In this document: piece by piece, positions 17,887 to 25,696 of the stretch
Position numbering within the stretch: the stretch's first letter is position 1
Layout of the letters: each line of letters opens with the position of its first letter
Assembly: GCF_900168065.1 (NCBI RefSeq)
Contig: NZ_FUZZ01000002.1
Coordinates: forward strand, 868,001 to 932,000
Direction: 5' to 3'
Origin: Chitinophaga ginsengisegetis
GTDB lineage: Bacteria; Bacteroidota; Bacteroidia; Chitinophagales; Chitinophagaceae
DNA length: 64,000 bases
The notes under the pieces: generated by a model
What the model was told of the DNA's origin: nothing
The model's input: the letters and a program-made list of their open reading frames with translations, nothing else
Databases searched by the model: none
Position numbers and translations under genes: made by a program

Positions 17887-20289
17887 CTATTCCTGCATCA
17901 TCTCCATAATTACTTTTACTACATCTTCTGTATTGGGCTTGGAGAAATAATCCCCGTCGGAGCCATAAGCCGGGCGATGGGCCTGCGCACTCATTGTGCG
18001 GGGCGATACGTCCAGCCAGCGGTAGCCGCCTTGTTTTTCAATTACCTGCTGGAACATGTAAGCAGTTCCGCCACCAGGCACATCTTCATCTATAAAGAGG
18101 ATGCGGTTGGTTTTCTGTAATGACTCCACAATACTATGATGGATGTCGAATGGCAGTAAAGTCTGCACATCGATCAGCTCACAGGAGATTCCTGTTTCCG
18201 CCAGTGTCACCATTGCTTCTTCCACAATACGCGTCATAGAACCATAGGTAACAATGGTTACATCTGTTCCTTCATGCAGTATTTCCGGTATGCCCAATGG
18301 TACGGTGTAGGTTTCCAGGTTGGCCGGTAATTTTTCTTTCAGACGGTAACCATTTAAAGATTCTATCACCAGGGCCGGTTCGTTGGCCTGTAACAATGTG
18401 TTATACATTCCTGCTGCCTGAACCATGTTACGTGGCACACACACGTGCATGCCGCGCAGGGAATTGATGATCATGCCCATTGGGGAGCCGCTGTGCCAGA
18501 TGCCTTCCAGGCGATGGCCGCGGGTACGTACTATCAGCGGGCAGTGCATAATTCCTTTGGTGCGGTATTGCAGGGAAGCCACGTCATCGCTGAGTGGCTG
18601 CAGGCCGTACAGGAGGTAGTCGAGATACTGGATTTCAGCAATGGGGCGCAGGCCGCGCAATGCCAGTCCTATTCCCTGTCCCATGATGGTCAGTTCACGG
18701 ATACCGGTATCGGCTATACGTACTTTACCATGTTTCTGTTGCAGTCCGGCAAAGCCCTGGTTCACGTCGCCAATCTTCCCTACATCTTCCCCGAAAGCAA
18801 ATACGCGGTCGTTGTTGGTAAACAGCTGATCAAAATATTTATTCAGTATTTCGTAGCCGTTTACGGTGATACTGTCTGCTTCGTATGCGGCCGGTACTAC
18901 CGGTACATTCAGGGCAGAGTTCACACCAGTGGCGTGGAGCAGTGTATTATACACTTCCTTTTCGCCGGCCAGGTAAGTATCATAATATTGCTGCAATGCC
19001 TGTATGGCGGCATCTGATTTCAGGTGCCGGTGTTTCAGGAGGATCATGGCGCTGGCCTTCAGGATATCGCGGCGGAGCGGCTCGCGGTTATTCTGCAGGT
19101 CGCGGATGAACGTGTTGATCATGTTTGCATCGGCGCCTTCAATAGCGGCTACCGGTGCTGCCAGGGCAGTAAACGACTGCACCTGTTCTTTGATTGGTGT
19201 GATATATTTTTCCCAGGCAGCTTTGCGGGCGTTCTGTGCTTTTACTTTTGCTTCTGCTTCAACAGCGCGCAGGGTTTCCTCTTCGCATAAAGCATTTTCG
19301 ATAATCCAGGAACGCATCTTCACATTGCAGTCGAATTCCCGTTCCCAGGAAAGACGTTCCTTGCTTTTGTACCGTTCGTGTGAACCACTGGTAGAGTGGC
19401 CCTGGGGCTGGGTGATTTCTTCCACATGAAACAGTGCAGGGATGTGCGTTTCGCGGATCTTGCGGATAGCCGCTTCAAACACTTCGCACATGCCGGCATA
19501 ATCCCAGCCTTTTACATTATATATATCAAATCCGTTGGATTCTTCCGTTTTCCGGAAGCCTTCCAGTGCGGCGCTGATTGAGCCTTTGGTAGTTTGATAT
19601 TTGCGGGGTACGGAAATACCGTAACCATCGTCCCATACAAATACGGCGAGTGGCACCTGTAAAACACCGGCGGCATTCATGGTTTCCCAGAAATGGCCTT
19701 CCGACGTAGAGGCGTCACCGATAGTAGCGAAACAGATTTCGTTACCGTTGTTGGAAAGATTTTTATATGAATGCAAGGCTTCTACCTCACGAAACATTTT
19801 AGAGGCATAGGCAAGGCCCAGTGCGCGGGGCATTTGCCCGGCTGTAGGCGCCATGTCGGCAGCAGAGTTTTTCATCTGCGTCAGATTGAGCCAGTTGCCA
19901 TCCTGATCAAGATTCGGGGTGGCATAATGGGAGTTCATCTGCCGGCCGCCTGAAAAAGGGTCATTTTCCAGGTCGGGATCTGCATATAACTGCGAAAAGA
20001 ATTGTTCGGGAGTGGCGATACCAGTGGCAAATGCAACAGTTTGGTCGCGGTAATAACCGGAACGGAAGTCCCCTGGCTGAAAGTATTTTGACATTGCTAT
20101 CTGCGCCACTTCTTTTCCATCTCCAAAAATGCCAAACTTTGCCTTACCTGTAAGCACTTCCTTACGGGCCAGCAGACTAACTTCCCTGCTTTCGCAGGCC
20201 AACCTGTAATCATTAAGCACCTCCTTACGGAACTCTTCGAATGATAACCGGCTTTCTAAATTCATAGCTAGTTCGTTATTTTCTATCAT
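17887..20289 (-). CDS. Fused alpha-beta E1 component of a 2-oxoacid dehydrogenase
   Basis: This 800-residue thiamine-diphosphate enzyme decarboxylates a 2-oxoacid (pyruvate or a branched-chain one) and passes the acyl group to lipoyl-E2. The alpha half (about 1-400) carries GDASTSEGHFWETMNAAG and VWDDGYGIS, the ThDP/Mg binding region. The beta half (about 470-800) carries FAFGEDVGKIGDVNQGF, TGIRELTIMGQGIGLALRG and the C-terminal transketolase domain. Normally these are two proteins; the single-chain form is widespread in Bacteroidota. No E2 or E3 gene is adjacent, so the oxoacid cannot be decided. A second in-frame ATG at 20265 is possible. Confidence 0.9.
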   Translation of the reverse strand: MIENNELAMNLESRLSFEEFRKEVLNDYRLACESREVSLLARKEVLTGKAKFGIFGDGKEVAQIAMSKYFQPGDFRSGYYRDQTVAFATGIATPEQFFSQLYADPDLENDPFSGGRQMNSHYATPNLDQDGNWLNLTQMKNSAADMAPTAGQMPRALGLAYASKMFREVEALHSYKNLSNNGNEICFATIGDASTSEGHFWETMNAAGVLQVPLAVFVWDDGYGISVPRKYQTTKGSISAALEGFRKTEESNGFDIYNVKGWDYAGMCEVFEAAIRKIRETHIPALFHVEEITQPQGHSTSGSHERYKSKERLSWEREFDCNVKMRSWIIENALCEEETLRAVEAEAKVKAQNARKAAWEKYITPIKEQVQSFTALAAPVAAIEGADANMINTFIRDLQNNREPLRRDILKASAMILLKHRHLKSDAAIQALQQYYDTYLAGEKEVYNTLLHATGVNSALNVPVVPAAYEADSITVNGYEILNKYFDQLFTNNDRVFAFGEDVGKIGDVNQGFAGLQQKHGKVRIADTGIRELTIMGQGIGLALRGLRPIAEIQYLDYLLYGLQPLSDDVASLQYRTKGIMHCPLIVRTRGHRLEGIWHSGSPMGMIINSLRGMHVCVPRNMVQAAGMYNTLLQANEPALVIESLNGYRLKEKLPANLETYTVPLGIPEILHEGTDVTIVTYGSMTRIVEEAMVTLAETGISCELIDVQTLLPFDIHHSIVESLQKTNRILFIDEDVPGGGTAYMFQQVIEKQGGYRWLDVSPRTMSAQAHRPAYGSDGDYFSKPNTEDVVKVIMEMMQE

Positions 20290-20306
20290 GCCTCATGGTT
20301 AAAGTA

Positions 20307-20314
20307 CAAAAGTA
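20307..20314 (-). promoter_or_regulatory. Promoter -7 element for the fused E1 gene
   Basis: TACTTTTG on the minus strand matches TAnnTTTG, with TTTC at 20332-20335 near -33. The start would fall about 11 nt before the first ATG, so the second ATG (20265) may be used. Confidence 0.5.
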
Positions 20315-20421
20315 AGGTTAATTATACAGTTGAAAAATGCTGTGAATCTTTCATTTAAAATAATCTGATTTTTTTTAATAAGATTTTAATAAATTGTAAG
20401 GTTTATAATGCTTTTTGGCTG

Positions 20422-20429
20422 TAAATTTG
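20422..20429 (+). promoter_or_regulatory. Promoter -7 element for the DUF1573 gene
   Basis: TAAATTTG matches TAnnTTTG, giving a leader of about 48 nt. Confidence 0.5.
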
Positions 20430-20483
20430 TTCTAACCAAGAAAGATATCAATATTTTTTAACCGGTCGCTTTAAAACCATCAT

Positions 20484-20894
20484 ATGAAAATGAAAAAATT
20501 TATCTTATCCCTGTTTGCGAGCATGCTGCTGACTACAGCGCTGTGGGCCCAGACCGCTCCAGCACAGAATCCGGCAGATACAAAAGTAAAATTTGCCAAA
20601 GAAACTGTTGATTTTGGTAAAACTGAATTAAACAAGCCAGTTACTGTTGATTTTGAATTTACTAACATTTCCAAAGAACCGGTGTTGATTGAAGCTGCCC
20701 GTGCAAGTTGCGGCTGCACTACCCCTAAATGGACGCAGGAACCTATTTTACCTGGTAAAAAAGGTAAAGTAACCGCGAGCTACAGCGCAAACGGTTTAGG
20801 TCAGCAGAATAAAACCATCTGGGTAAAGTTCAGAGGCGTGGATCAGGACAAGGAACTGCACTTAACAGGTACAGTTGGTTCCAACAACAAGTAA
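20484..20894 (+). CDS. Secreted DUF1573 domain protein
   Basis: This 136-residue exported protein has a signal peptide (about residues 1-22, ending LWAQ) and one immunoglobulin-like DUF1573 domain. The typical pattern is VDFGKTELNKPVTVDFEFTN, then ARASCGCTTPKWTQEPILPG and a C-terminal WVKFRG strand. Such proteins are abundant in Bacteroidota envelopes; the function is not established. It is a single gene with promoter and terminator. Confidence 0.88.
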   Translation: MKMKKFILSLFASMLLTTALWAQTAPAQNPADTKVKFAKETVDFGKTELNKPVTVDFEFTNISKEPVLIEAARASCGCTTPKWTQEPILPGKKGKVTASYSANGLGQQNKTIWVKFRGVDQDKELHLTGTVGSNNK

Positions 20895-20919
20895 CTACCA
20901 CACTTTAAAACATACTAAG

Positions 20920-20949
20920 ACCTTACAGCACATGCTGTAAGGTTTTTTT
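20920..20949 (+). terminator. Terminator after the DUF1573 gene
   Basis: ACCTTACAGC and GCTGTAAGGT pair over a 4-nt loop and are followed by seven T. Confidence 0.92.
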
Positions 20950-20975
20950 GTTGCCCATCCTATCCCCTATCTTTG
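20947..20975 (+). promoter_or_regulatory. Promoter of the class I/II aminotransferase gene
   Basis: TTTG (20947-20950), a 17-nt spacer and TATCTTTG (20968-20975) form one of the best consensus promoters in the window. It overlaps the T-run of the preceding terminator. The predicted start near 20982 excludes the in-frame TTG at 20973 and supports the ATG at 21000. Confidence 0.7.
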
Positions 20976-20999
20976 CAATGCAAAAGTCAAAACAATTTT

Positions 21000-22199
21000 A
21001 TGCCTACCATTAGCCAGAGAGGTGAGCAAATGCCATCTTCTCCCATCAGAAAGCTTGTGCCATTCGCCGAAGCAGCCAAGAAAAAAGGGGTGAAAGTATA
21101 CCACCTGAACATCGGGCAACCGGACATCGAAACACCAAAACCTGTACTGGATGCGGTACGCCATTCAGAATTCAAGATCCTCGAGTACAGCCACAGCGCA
21201 GGTTTTGAAAGTTACCGCCGTAAACTGGTCACTTATTACGACCGGTTCAACATTGCAGTGAACCACAACCAGATCATTGTTACCACCGGTGGTTCAGAAG
21301 CTATCATATTTGCCTTCATGGCCTGCCTGGATCCGGGAGATGAAGTGATTGTTCCGGAACCTTTTTATGCCAACTACAATGGTTTTGCCGTAGAAGCGGA
21401 AATAAAGATCAAAACCATTACCTCCAGTATTGAAACCGGCTTCGCTTTACCCGCAATGGCCGATTTTGAAAAAGCAATTACCCCACGCACCAAAGCCATC
21501 ATGATCTGTAATCCCAATAACCCCACCGGTTATCTTTACAGTAAAGAAGAGATGGAAGTGTTGAAACAGCTTTGCCTGAAATACAACCTGTTCCTCTTCT
21601 CTGATGAGGCTTACCGGGAGTTTTGCTATACCGGCGAACATTTTTCCGCTATGAACCTGGAAGGAATGGAAAACAATGTGATCCTGATGGATACCATTTC
21701 TAAAAGATACAGTGCCTGCGGAGGCCGCGTTGGCGCCTTTGTAACTAAAAACCAACAGGTACTGGATGCTGTTATGAAGTTTGCCCAGGCCCGCCTGAGC
21801 CCTCCCACCTTTGCGCAGATTGCCGGCGAAGCCGCAGTGGATCTGCCTGCTGATTATTTTGATGGTATCAAGGCAGAGTATTTAAGCCGCCGGGATATCC
21901 TGGTAAAGATGTTAAACGACATCCCGGGCGTGTTTTGTCCAAATCCGGGAGGCGCCTTCTATGCAATGGCCAGGCTGCCCATCGATGATTCCGATAAATT
22001 CTGCCAGTGGATCCTGGAATCCTTCTCTTACGAGGGGCAAACAGTTATGATGGCGCCGGCAACAGGCTTTTATTCAACCCCGGGGTTGGGAAAAAATGAA
22101 GTGCGACTGGCTTATGTACTGAATACAACAGACATTAGTCACGCAATGGTCTGCCTGGAAAAAGCATTGGAAGTATATCCGGGAAAAATTTCCAAATAA
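21000..22199 (+). CDS. PLP-dependent aminotransferase, class I/II
   Basis: This 399-residue fold-type I enzyme has NIGQPDIETP near residue 37, the NPNNPTG motif (Asn174), Asp202 in SDEAYREF and the PLP-binding lysine Lys235 in DTISKRYSACGGRVG. An arginine near the C-terminus (EVRLAYVL) would bind the substrate carboxylate. It resembles aspartate/aromatic aminotransferases, but the donor is undetermined. The start was chosen over an upstream TTG from the promoter position. It stands alone. Confidence 0.92.
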   Translation: MPTISQRGEQMPSSPIRKLVPFAEAAKKKGVKVYHLNIGQPDIETPKPVLDAVRHSEFKILEYSHSAGFESYRRKLVTYYDRFNIAVNHNQIIVTTGGSEAIIFAFMACLDPGDEVIVPEPFYANYNGFAVEAEIKIKTITSSIETGFALPAMADFEKAITPRTKAIMICNPNNPTGYLYSKEEMEVLKQLCLKYNLFLFSDEAYREFCYTGEHFSAMNLEGMENNVILMDTISKRYSACGGRVGAFVTKNQQVLDAVMKFAQARLSPPTFAQIAGEAAVDLPADYFDGIKAEYLSRRDILVKMLNDIPGVFCPNPGGAFYAMARLPIDDSDKFCQWILESFSYEGQTVMMAPATGFYSTPGLGKNEVRLAYVLNTTDISHAMVCLEKALEVYPGKISK

Positions 22200-22334
22200 T
22201 TTTTGCGTCAAAACAAGGTGTAAAATCCGAGATGAGAGCCGTTAAATACATTACAATAAATTCTATATATGTATTTTTAAAGAAAAATGCAATTATTTAA
22301 CACTAGATGCTTGGAATTTTCATCTTTTGTTTCG

Positions 22335-22342
22335 TATATTTG
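22335..22342 (+). promoter_or_regulatory. Promoter-like element in the 22.2-22.9 kb gap
   Basis: TATATTTG matches TAnnTTTG, with TTGG near -33. It would drive an unannotated transcript starting near 22349 toward the RNA modules. Only very short reading frames follow, for example a 5-codon frame at 22400. No convincing gene was seen in 22200-22550. Confidence 0.4.
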
Positions 22343-22531
22343 ATGTAGAAATAACAACAACGACAAAAATTATCTAATTATAAAAATATTTACAGATACG
22401 ATGGACTGCAAAATCTAAACTTGTTTAAGAAAAATTTAACCTGCATTATTTCTTATAACGTTTATTTGGTCCGACCTTTGAATTATTAAAAGAAGAAGAT
22501 TTATCAGTCTTCTGTAAAACTCAAAGATTAA

Positions 22532-22545
22532 CTAAAACGTTTTAG
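22532..22545. promoter_or_regulatory. Perfect palindrome upstream of RNA module 1
   Basis: CTAAAACGTTTTAG is a perfect 14-bp palindrome ending 10 bp before the TATTTTTG element. The position and form suit an operator; the central CG is like LacI-family sites. No regulator is identified. Confidence 0.4.
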
Positions 22546-22555
22546 CAAAATATCG

Positions 22556-22563
22556 TATTTTTG
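22556..22563 (+). promoter_or_regulatory. Promoter -7 element of RNA module 1
   Basis: TATTTTTG matches TAnnTTTG. Transcription would begin about at 22570, exactly where the conserved block of the RNA module begins. Confidence 0.5.
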
Positions 22564-22569
22564 TATCAG

Positions 22570-22630
22570 TTTTTCATAACGTGGAATTTATAAAGGCAAA
22601 CGGCTCTGATCACAGAGCCGTATTTTTTTG
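22570..22630 (+). ncRNA. Candidate small RNA, copy 1
   Basis: The 19-nt block TTTTCATAACGTGGAATTT (22571-22589) is followed by an A-rich stretch and the hairpin CGGCTCTG-atca-CAGAGCCG (22601-22620), then a T-run. With the promoter just upstream this makes a complete transcription unit of about 60 nt without a reading frame. Copy 2 at 22791 shares the block but has a different, equally well-paired stem. I do not recognise the family. Confidence 0.5.
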
Positions 22631-22790
22631 TCCTAACCCTCCCCTTTTCCACTATTAACAGCTAAAAAACAGCTGAACTCCCAAAGATTCTGAAAATATT
22701 CCCCCTCCCGTTTACCTTTTTTCTATAATATTGTTATGTAATAAAACGGGCGGAGCTACCGGCGCTCTTAGCAATGGTAATATCCGTTTG

Positions 22791-22850
22791 TTTTCATAAC
22801 GTGGAATTTTAAAATGCAACGGTCCCGATTCCTCGGGACCGTCTTCATTT
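22791..22850 (+). ncRNA. Candidate small RNA, copy 2
   Basis: The block TTTTCATAACGTGGAATTT is repeated exactly (22791-22809), then AAAATGCA and the hairpin ACGGTCCCGA-ttcc-TCGGGACCGT (22819-22842). The T-run is weaker (CTTCATTT) than in copy 1, and the upstream TATCCGTTTG only loosely resembles a -7 element. The 160 bp between the copies contain no gene that I can see. Confidence 0.45.
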
Positions 22851-22900
22851 AAGCAGATTGTCTTCCAGCACTTAGCTGTTAGTATGTAAATTCTTTCAGG

Positions 22901-24013
22901 TTATGCCTTGTTCGCTTTGATCATCTCAAAGAAATCATCAAACAGGTAACGGCTATCAAACGGACCAGGTGTTGATTCCGGGTGATACTGTACGCTGAAC
23001 GCAGGTTTATTCTTGATACGGATACCTTCTACAGAATGATCATTCAGGTTTACGTGGGTCACTTCCACATTTTCACTGGCTGCTACTGCTTTTGCATCTA
23101 CAGCAAAGCCGTGGTTCTGGGTAGTGATTTCGCACAAGCCTGTTTTCAGGTTCTTTACCGGGTGGTTTAAGCCGCGGTGACCGTGGTGCATCTTGTAAGT
23201 AGGAATACCATTGGCGAGCGCCAGCAGCTGGTGCCCGAGGCAGATTCCAAACATAGGTCTTTCTGCAGCCAGGATCTTTTTCACAGTGTCTACGGCATAA
23301 GTCAGCGGAGCCGGATCGCCGGGGCCGTTGGAAATAAAGTAGGCATGCGGTTTAAATTCCTCGCAAGCTTCGAAAGTGGTATCGGTTGGGAATACCTGCA
23401 GGTAAGCGCCTTTATCGGACAGGCATTTCAGCATATTTCTTTTCACGCCGTTGTCGAGCACTGCAATACGGATCTCCGCAGCAGGATCGCCTACGTTGTA
23501 AATTTCCGGAGTGGTTACTTCTTTGCAGAGGGCCAGTCCTTCCATAGACGGAACCTTTGCCAGTTCAGCTTTCAGCTGATCCAGGTCCAGGATAGAAGAA
23601 GAAATAATGCAGTTCATAGCACCTTTGCTGCGGATGTGGGAAACGAGCGCGCGGGTATCTACGTCATAAATGGCTACCAGGTTATTATCGGTCAGGAACG
23701 TTTCCAGTGACTCGTCGGCCATTTTCCTGGAATAGTTGTACGCGATATTTTTAGCGATCAAACCATTGATCTTCACACTGCTGCTCTCTACGTCGTCCTT
23801 TTTGGTACCGTAGTTCCCGATGTAGCAGTTGTTCATTATAAGTACCTGTCCTTTATAAGAAGGGTCCGTAAACACTTCCTGGTAACCCGTCATACCGGTA
23901 TTGAAAGCTAATTCACCGGCGGCTGTGCCAATTTTCCCAAAAGCTTTTCCCTGAAAAACCGTACCGTCTTCTAACAGCAGTATGGCAGGTTGGATGGTTC
24001 TTGTCTGAGGCAT
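22901..24013 (-). CDS. carA: Carbamoyl-phosphate synthase small subunit
   Basis: It is the glutamine amidotransferase subunit that feeds ammonia to CarB for carbamoyl phosphate, used in pyrimidine and arginine synthesis. The 370 residues comprise the CPSase small-chain N-domain (LAFNTGMTGYQEVFTDPSYKGQ at 35-55) and a class I amidotransferase domain with Cys258 in GICLGHQ and His344/Glu346 in YHPE. carB is not adjacent. A terminator-like hairpin lies between its probable promoter and its start codon, as noted separately. Confidence 0.96.
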   Translation of the reverse strand: MPQTRTIQPAILLLEDGTVFQGKAFGKIGTAAGELAFNTGMTGYQEVFTDPSYKGQVLIMNNCYIGNYGTKKDDVESSSVKINGLIAKNIAYNYSRKMADESLETFLTDNNLVAIYDVDTRALVSHIRSKGAMNCIISSSILDLDQLKAELAKVPSMEGLALCKEVTTPEIYNVGDPAAEIRIAVLDNGVKRNMLKCLSDKGAYLQVFPTDTTFEACEEFKPHAYFISNGPGDPAPLTYAVDTVKKILAAERPMFGICLGHQLLALANGIPTYKMHHGHRGLNHPVKNLKTGLCEITTQNHGFAVDAKAVAASENVEVTHVNLNDHSVEGIRIKNKPAFSVQYHPESTPGPFDSRYLFDDFFEMIKANKA

Positions 24014-24040
24014 TTCTGGTATCTGTCTTGTTTTATATTT

Positions 24041-24080
24041 TAAAAAAAACCTTCAAGGGTACAAAATTGCCCTGAAGGTT
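24041..24080 (-). terminator. Terminator between the zinc-ribbon gene and carA
   Basis: AACCTTCA(A)GGG (24048-24059) pairs with CCCTGAAGGTT (24070-24080) and is followed on the minus strand by eight T. It would end the upstream gene, but it also lies inside the predicted carA leader. Confidence 0.8.
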
Positions 24081-24096
24081 CGGATAAAAAACCGTG

Positions 24097-24104
24097 CAAA
24101 GGTA
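24097..24104 (-). promoter_or_regulatory. Promoter -7 element upstream of carA
   Basis: TACCTTTG on the minus strand, identical to the -7 of the rpsL, fusA and rpsJ promoters. It lies upstream of the hairpin at 24041-24080. Confidence 0.5.
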
Positions 24105-24152
24105 TGAAATGCAACAGTTAAATACAGATTTTTTTTACCGGAAAGGAAGATG

Positions 24153-24980
24153 TTACTTAATTTTTACAGATTTAAGCACGCGCTGCGCCACCTGGCGGCC
24201 AACCGGGTCGTCGTCACGGTAATTAATCTGGATCTGCCAGCGGTTGCTTCCTTTGATCATTACCAGGTTACAAAAGGCCAGGCGGATACCGCCTTTATAC
24301 AGATAATTTCCTTCCTCCAGCATTCCCTGCATCCCGGAAATGAGTACCGGTATTGACTTGCAGTCGATATCCGTAGCGGTTTCCTTCAGCTGCATGCTGT
24401 TATGGGAGGCCGCCACTGCATCTTCCAGGCTATTGGCTACGCTGCTGATATAGCTGAACATATTTACCGCGATGCGGATGCCGCCTCCATCTTCATTACT
24501 GTAGGTTTTCGCGTATTCTATCACCTTAGCCTCTTCTCCTTCCAACGGCTGGTCGTGTACCCACAACTTTACAGGCGTGCTGATTTCCAATGCCTGACGG
24601 CCTATGGTAGCGGTGTGCCAGGTGCTGTACAAACTGGCTGATGGTACTTTGGGATACAGGAAGGTAAACACGGCTCTTTTACCGAACAGGGTGCCGGTAA
24701 TGGCTATCAGCAGGAAAACGAGTGAAAAGAAAACGATTACTTTTCCCTTGTTAGCGGGTTGCAGCTGGTTTTTAATCCAGTAAAGCGGGCCGGTGTTTTT
24801 TTTCTCTTTCAGGGAGATGCCAACTGCCTGGGTATATTCCGGAAATGTGGCCATTGGGCGGAGCTTTCGCCATTCGGCAAAATTCTGCGGCAGCTTTTTT
24901 CCGCACGCATCGCAAAAAGTAAGGTATTCAGATTTAAGTGGGTTGGGATGACCACAACTATCACAGTGCAGGTATTTCAT
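24153..24980 (-). CDS. Zinc-ribbon membrane protein of unknown function
   Basis: This 275-residue protein starts MKYLHCDSCGHPNP and has a second CDAC pair about 20 residues on, forming a four-cysteine zinc ribbon. A basic/polar stretch follows, then one membrane span (GKVIVFFSLVFLLIAITGTLFG, about 80-100) and an outer domain of about 170 residues with no motif I recognise. The frame extends 15 codons further upstream, but the ribbon start at 24980 is preferred. It is probably a single-pass protein with the ribbon in the cytoplasm. Confidence 0.7.
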   Translation of the reverse strand: MKYLHCDSCGHPNPLKSEYLTFCDACGKKLPQNFAEWRKLRPMATFPEYTQAVGISLKEKKNTGPLYWIKNQLQPANKGKVIVFFSLVFLLIAITGTLFGKRAVFTFLYPKVPSASLYSTWHTATIGRQALEISTPVKLWVHDQPLEGEEAKVIEYAKTYSNEDGGGIRIAVNMFSYISSVANSLEDAVAASHNSMQLKETATDIDCKSIPVLISGMQGMLEEGNYLYKGGIRLAFCNLVMIKGSNRWQIQINYRDDDPVGRQVAQRVLKSVKIK

Positions 24981-25036
24981 AGGAACGCTCGTTAAAACTA
25001 CTGTAATATTACGAAATATATGCATTTATTAGCGCA

Positions 25037-25070
25037 TAAAAAAAGGACAAAGCCAGGCTTTGTCCTTTTT
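25037..25070 (-). terminator. Terminator at the end of the S10-spc-alpha cluster
   Basis: AAAAAGGACAAAG and CTTTGTCCTTTTT pair nearly perfectly around CCAGG. A-runs and T-runs on both sides allow use from either direction. Confidence 0.88.
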
Positions 25071-25089
25071 CGTATCGTTTGATATAAGA

Positions 25090-25581
25090 TTACTCAGCAG
25101 ATTTTTCTTCTGTTGCAGTATCAGCAGCTTTAGTTTCAGTTGCTTCTTCTGCTTTCTTCTTAGCACCACCGGCGCGACGGGTTTTCTTAGCAGCAGCTTT
25201 TTCTTCTGATTTACCGTAGATTTCGTTGAAGTCTACCAGTTCGATCAGTGCAACTTCTGCGTTATCGCCCACACGTTTGCCCAGTTTAATGATACGGGTG
25301 TAACCACCAGGACGGGTAGCTATTTTCTCACTGATCGTGCTGAACAGTTCCTTGATAGCTTCTTTATCCTGCAGGTAGCTGAACACAATTCTACGGTTGT
25401 GGGTAGAATCGGTTTTGCCTCTTGTCAGCAGCGGCTCAACATACACGCGGAGGGCTTTCGCCTTTGCCAGTGTAGTGGTGATACGTTTGTGGCTGATCAG
25501 TTCGCAAGCCAGATTGGACATCAGGGCTTTACGGTGGGAAGCAGTTCTGCTTAATTTGTTTAATTTAACTCCGTGACGCAT
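25090..25581 (-). CDS. rplQ: Ribosomal protein L17
   Basis: This large-subunit protein lies near the exit tunnel. The N-terminal block MRHGVKLNKLSRTASHRKAL is diagnostic. At 163 residues it exceeds the 127 of Escherichia coli by a C-terminal Ala/Lys/Glu-rich tail (about 125-163), a low-complexity extension typical of Bacteroidota. It is the last gene of the cluster, after rpoA. Confidence 0.96.
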   Translation of the reverse strand: MRHGVKLNKLSRTASHRKALMSNLACELISHKRITTTLAKAKALRVYVEPLLTRGKTDSTHNRRIVFSYLQDKEAIKELFSTISEKIATRPGGYTRIIKLGKRVGDNAEVALIELVDFNEIYGKSEEKAAAKKTRRAGGAKKKAEEATETKAADTATEEKSAE

Positions 25582-25646
25582 GACATTATTTGTTTTAACC
25601 CTTACACCGTGTCAGGAATTGCAAGGTACTTGTTAATTATAAAGTA

Positions 25647-25687
25647 GTTAAGCCAAAGCGATGCGGATGCAACGGCTTTGGCTTAAC
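25647..25687. repeat. Hairpin in the rpoA-rplQ spacer
   Basis: GTTAAGCCAAAGC (25647-25659) and GCTTTGGCTTAAC (25675-25687) form a perfect 13-bp stem over a 15-nt loop. No T-run follows, so it is an internal mRNA structure, not an obvious terminator. Confidence 0.7.
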
Positions 25688-25696
25688 AGATAAATA

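Noticed and set aside
22400..22417. A five-codon frame after the promoter-like element at 22335
   Set aside because: Too short to judge, no leader-peptide character and no attenuator hairpin directly behind it.
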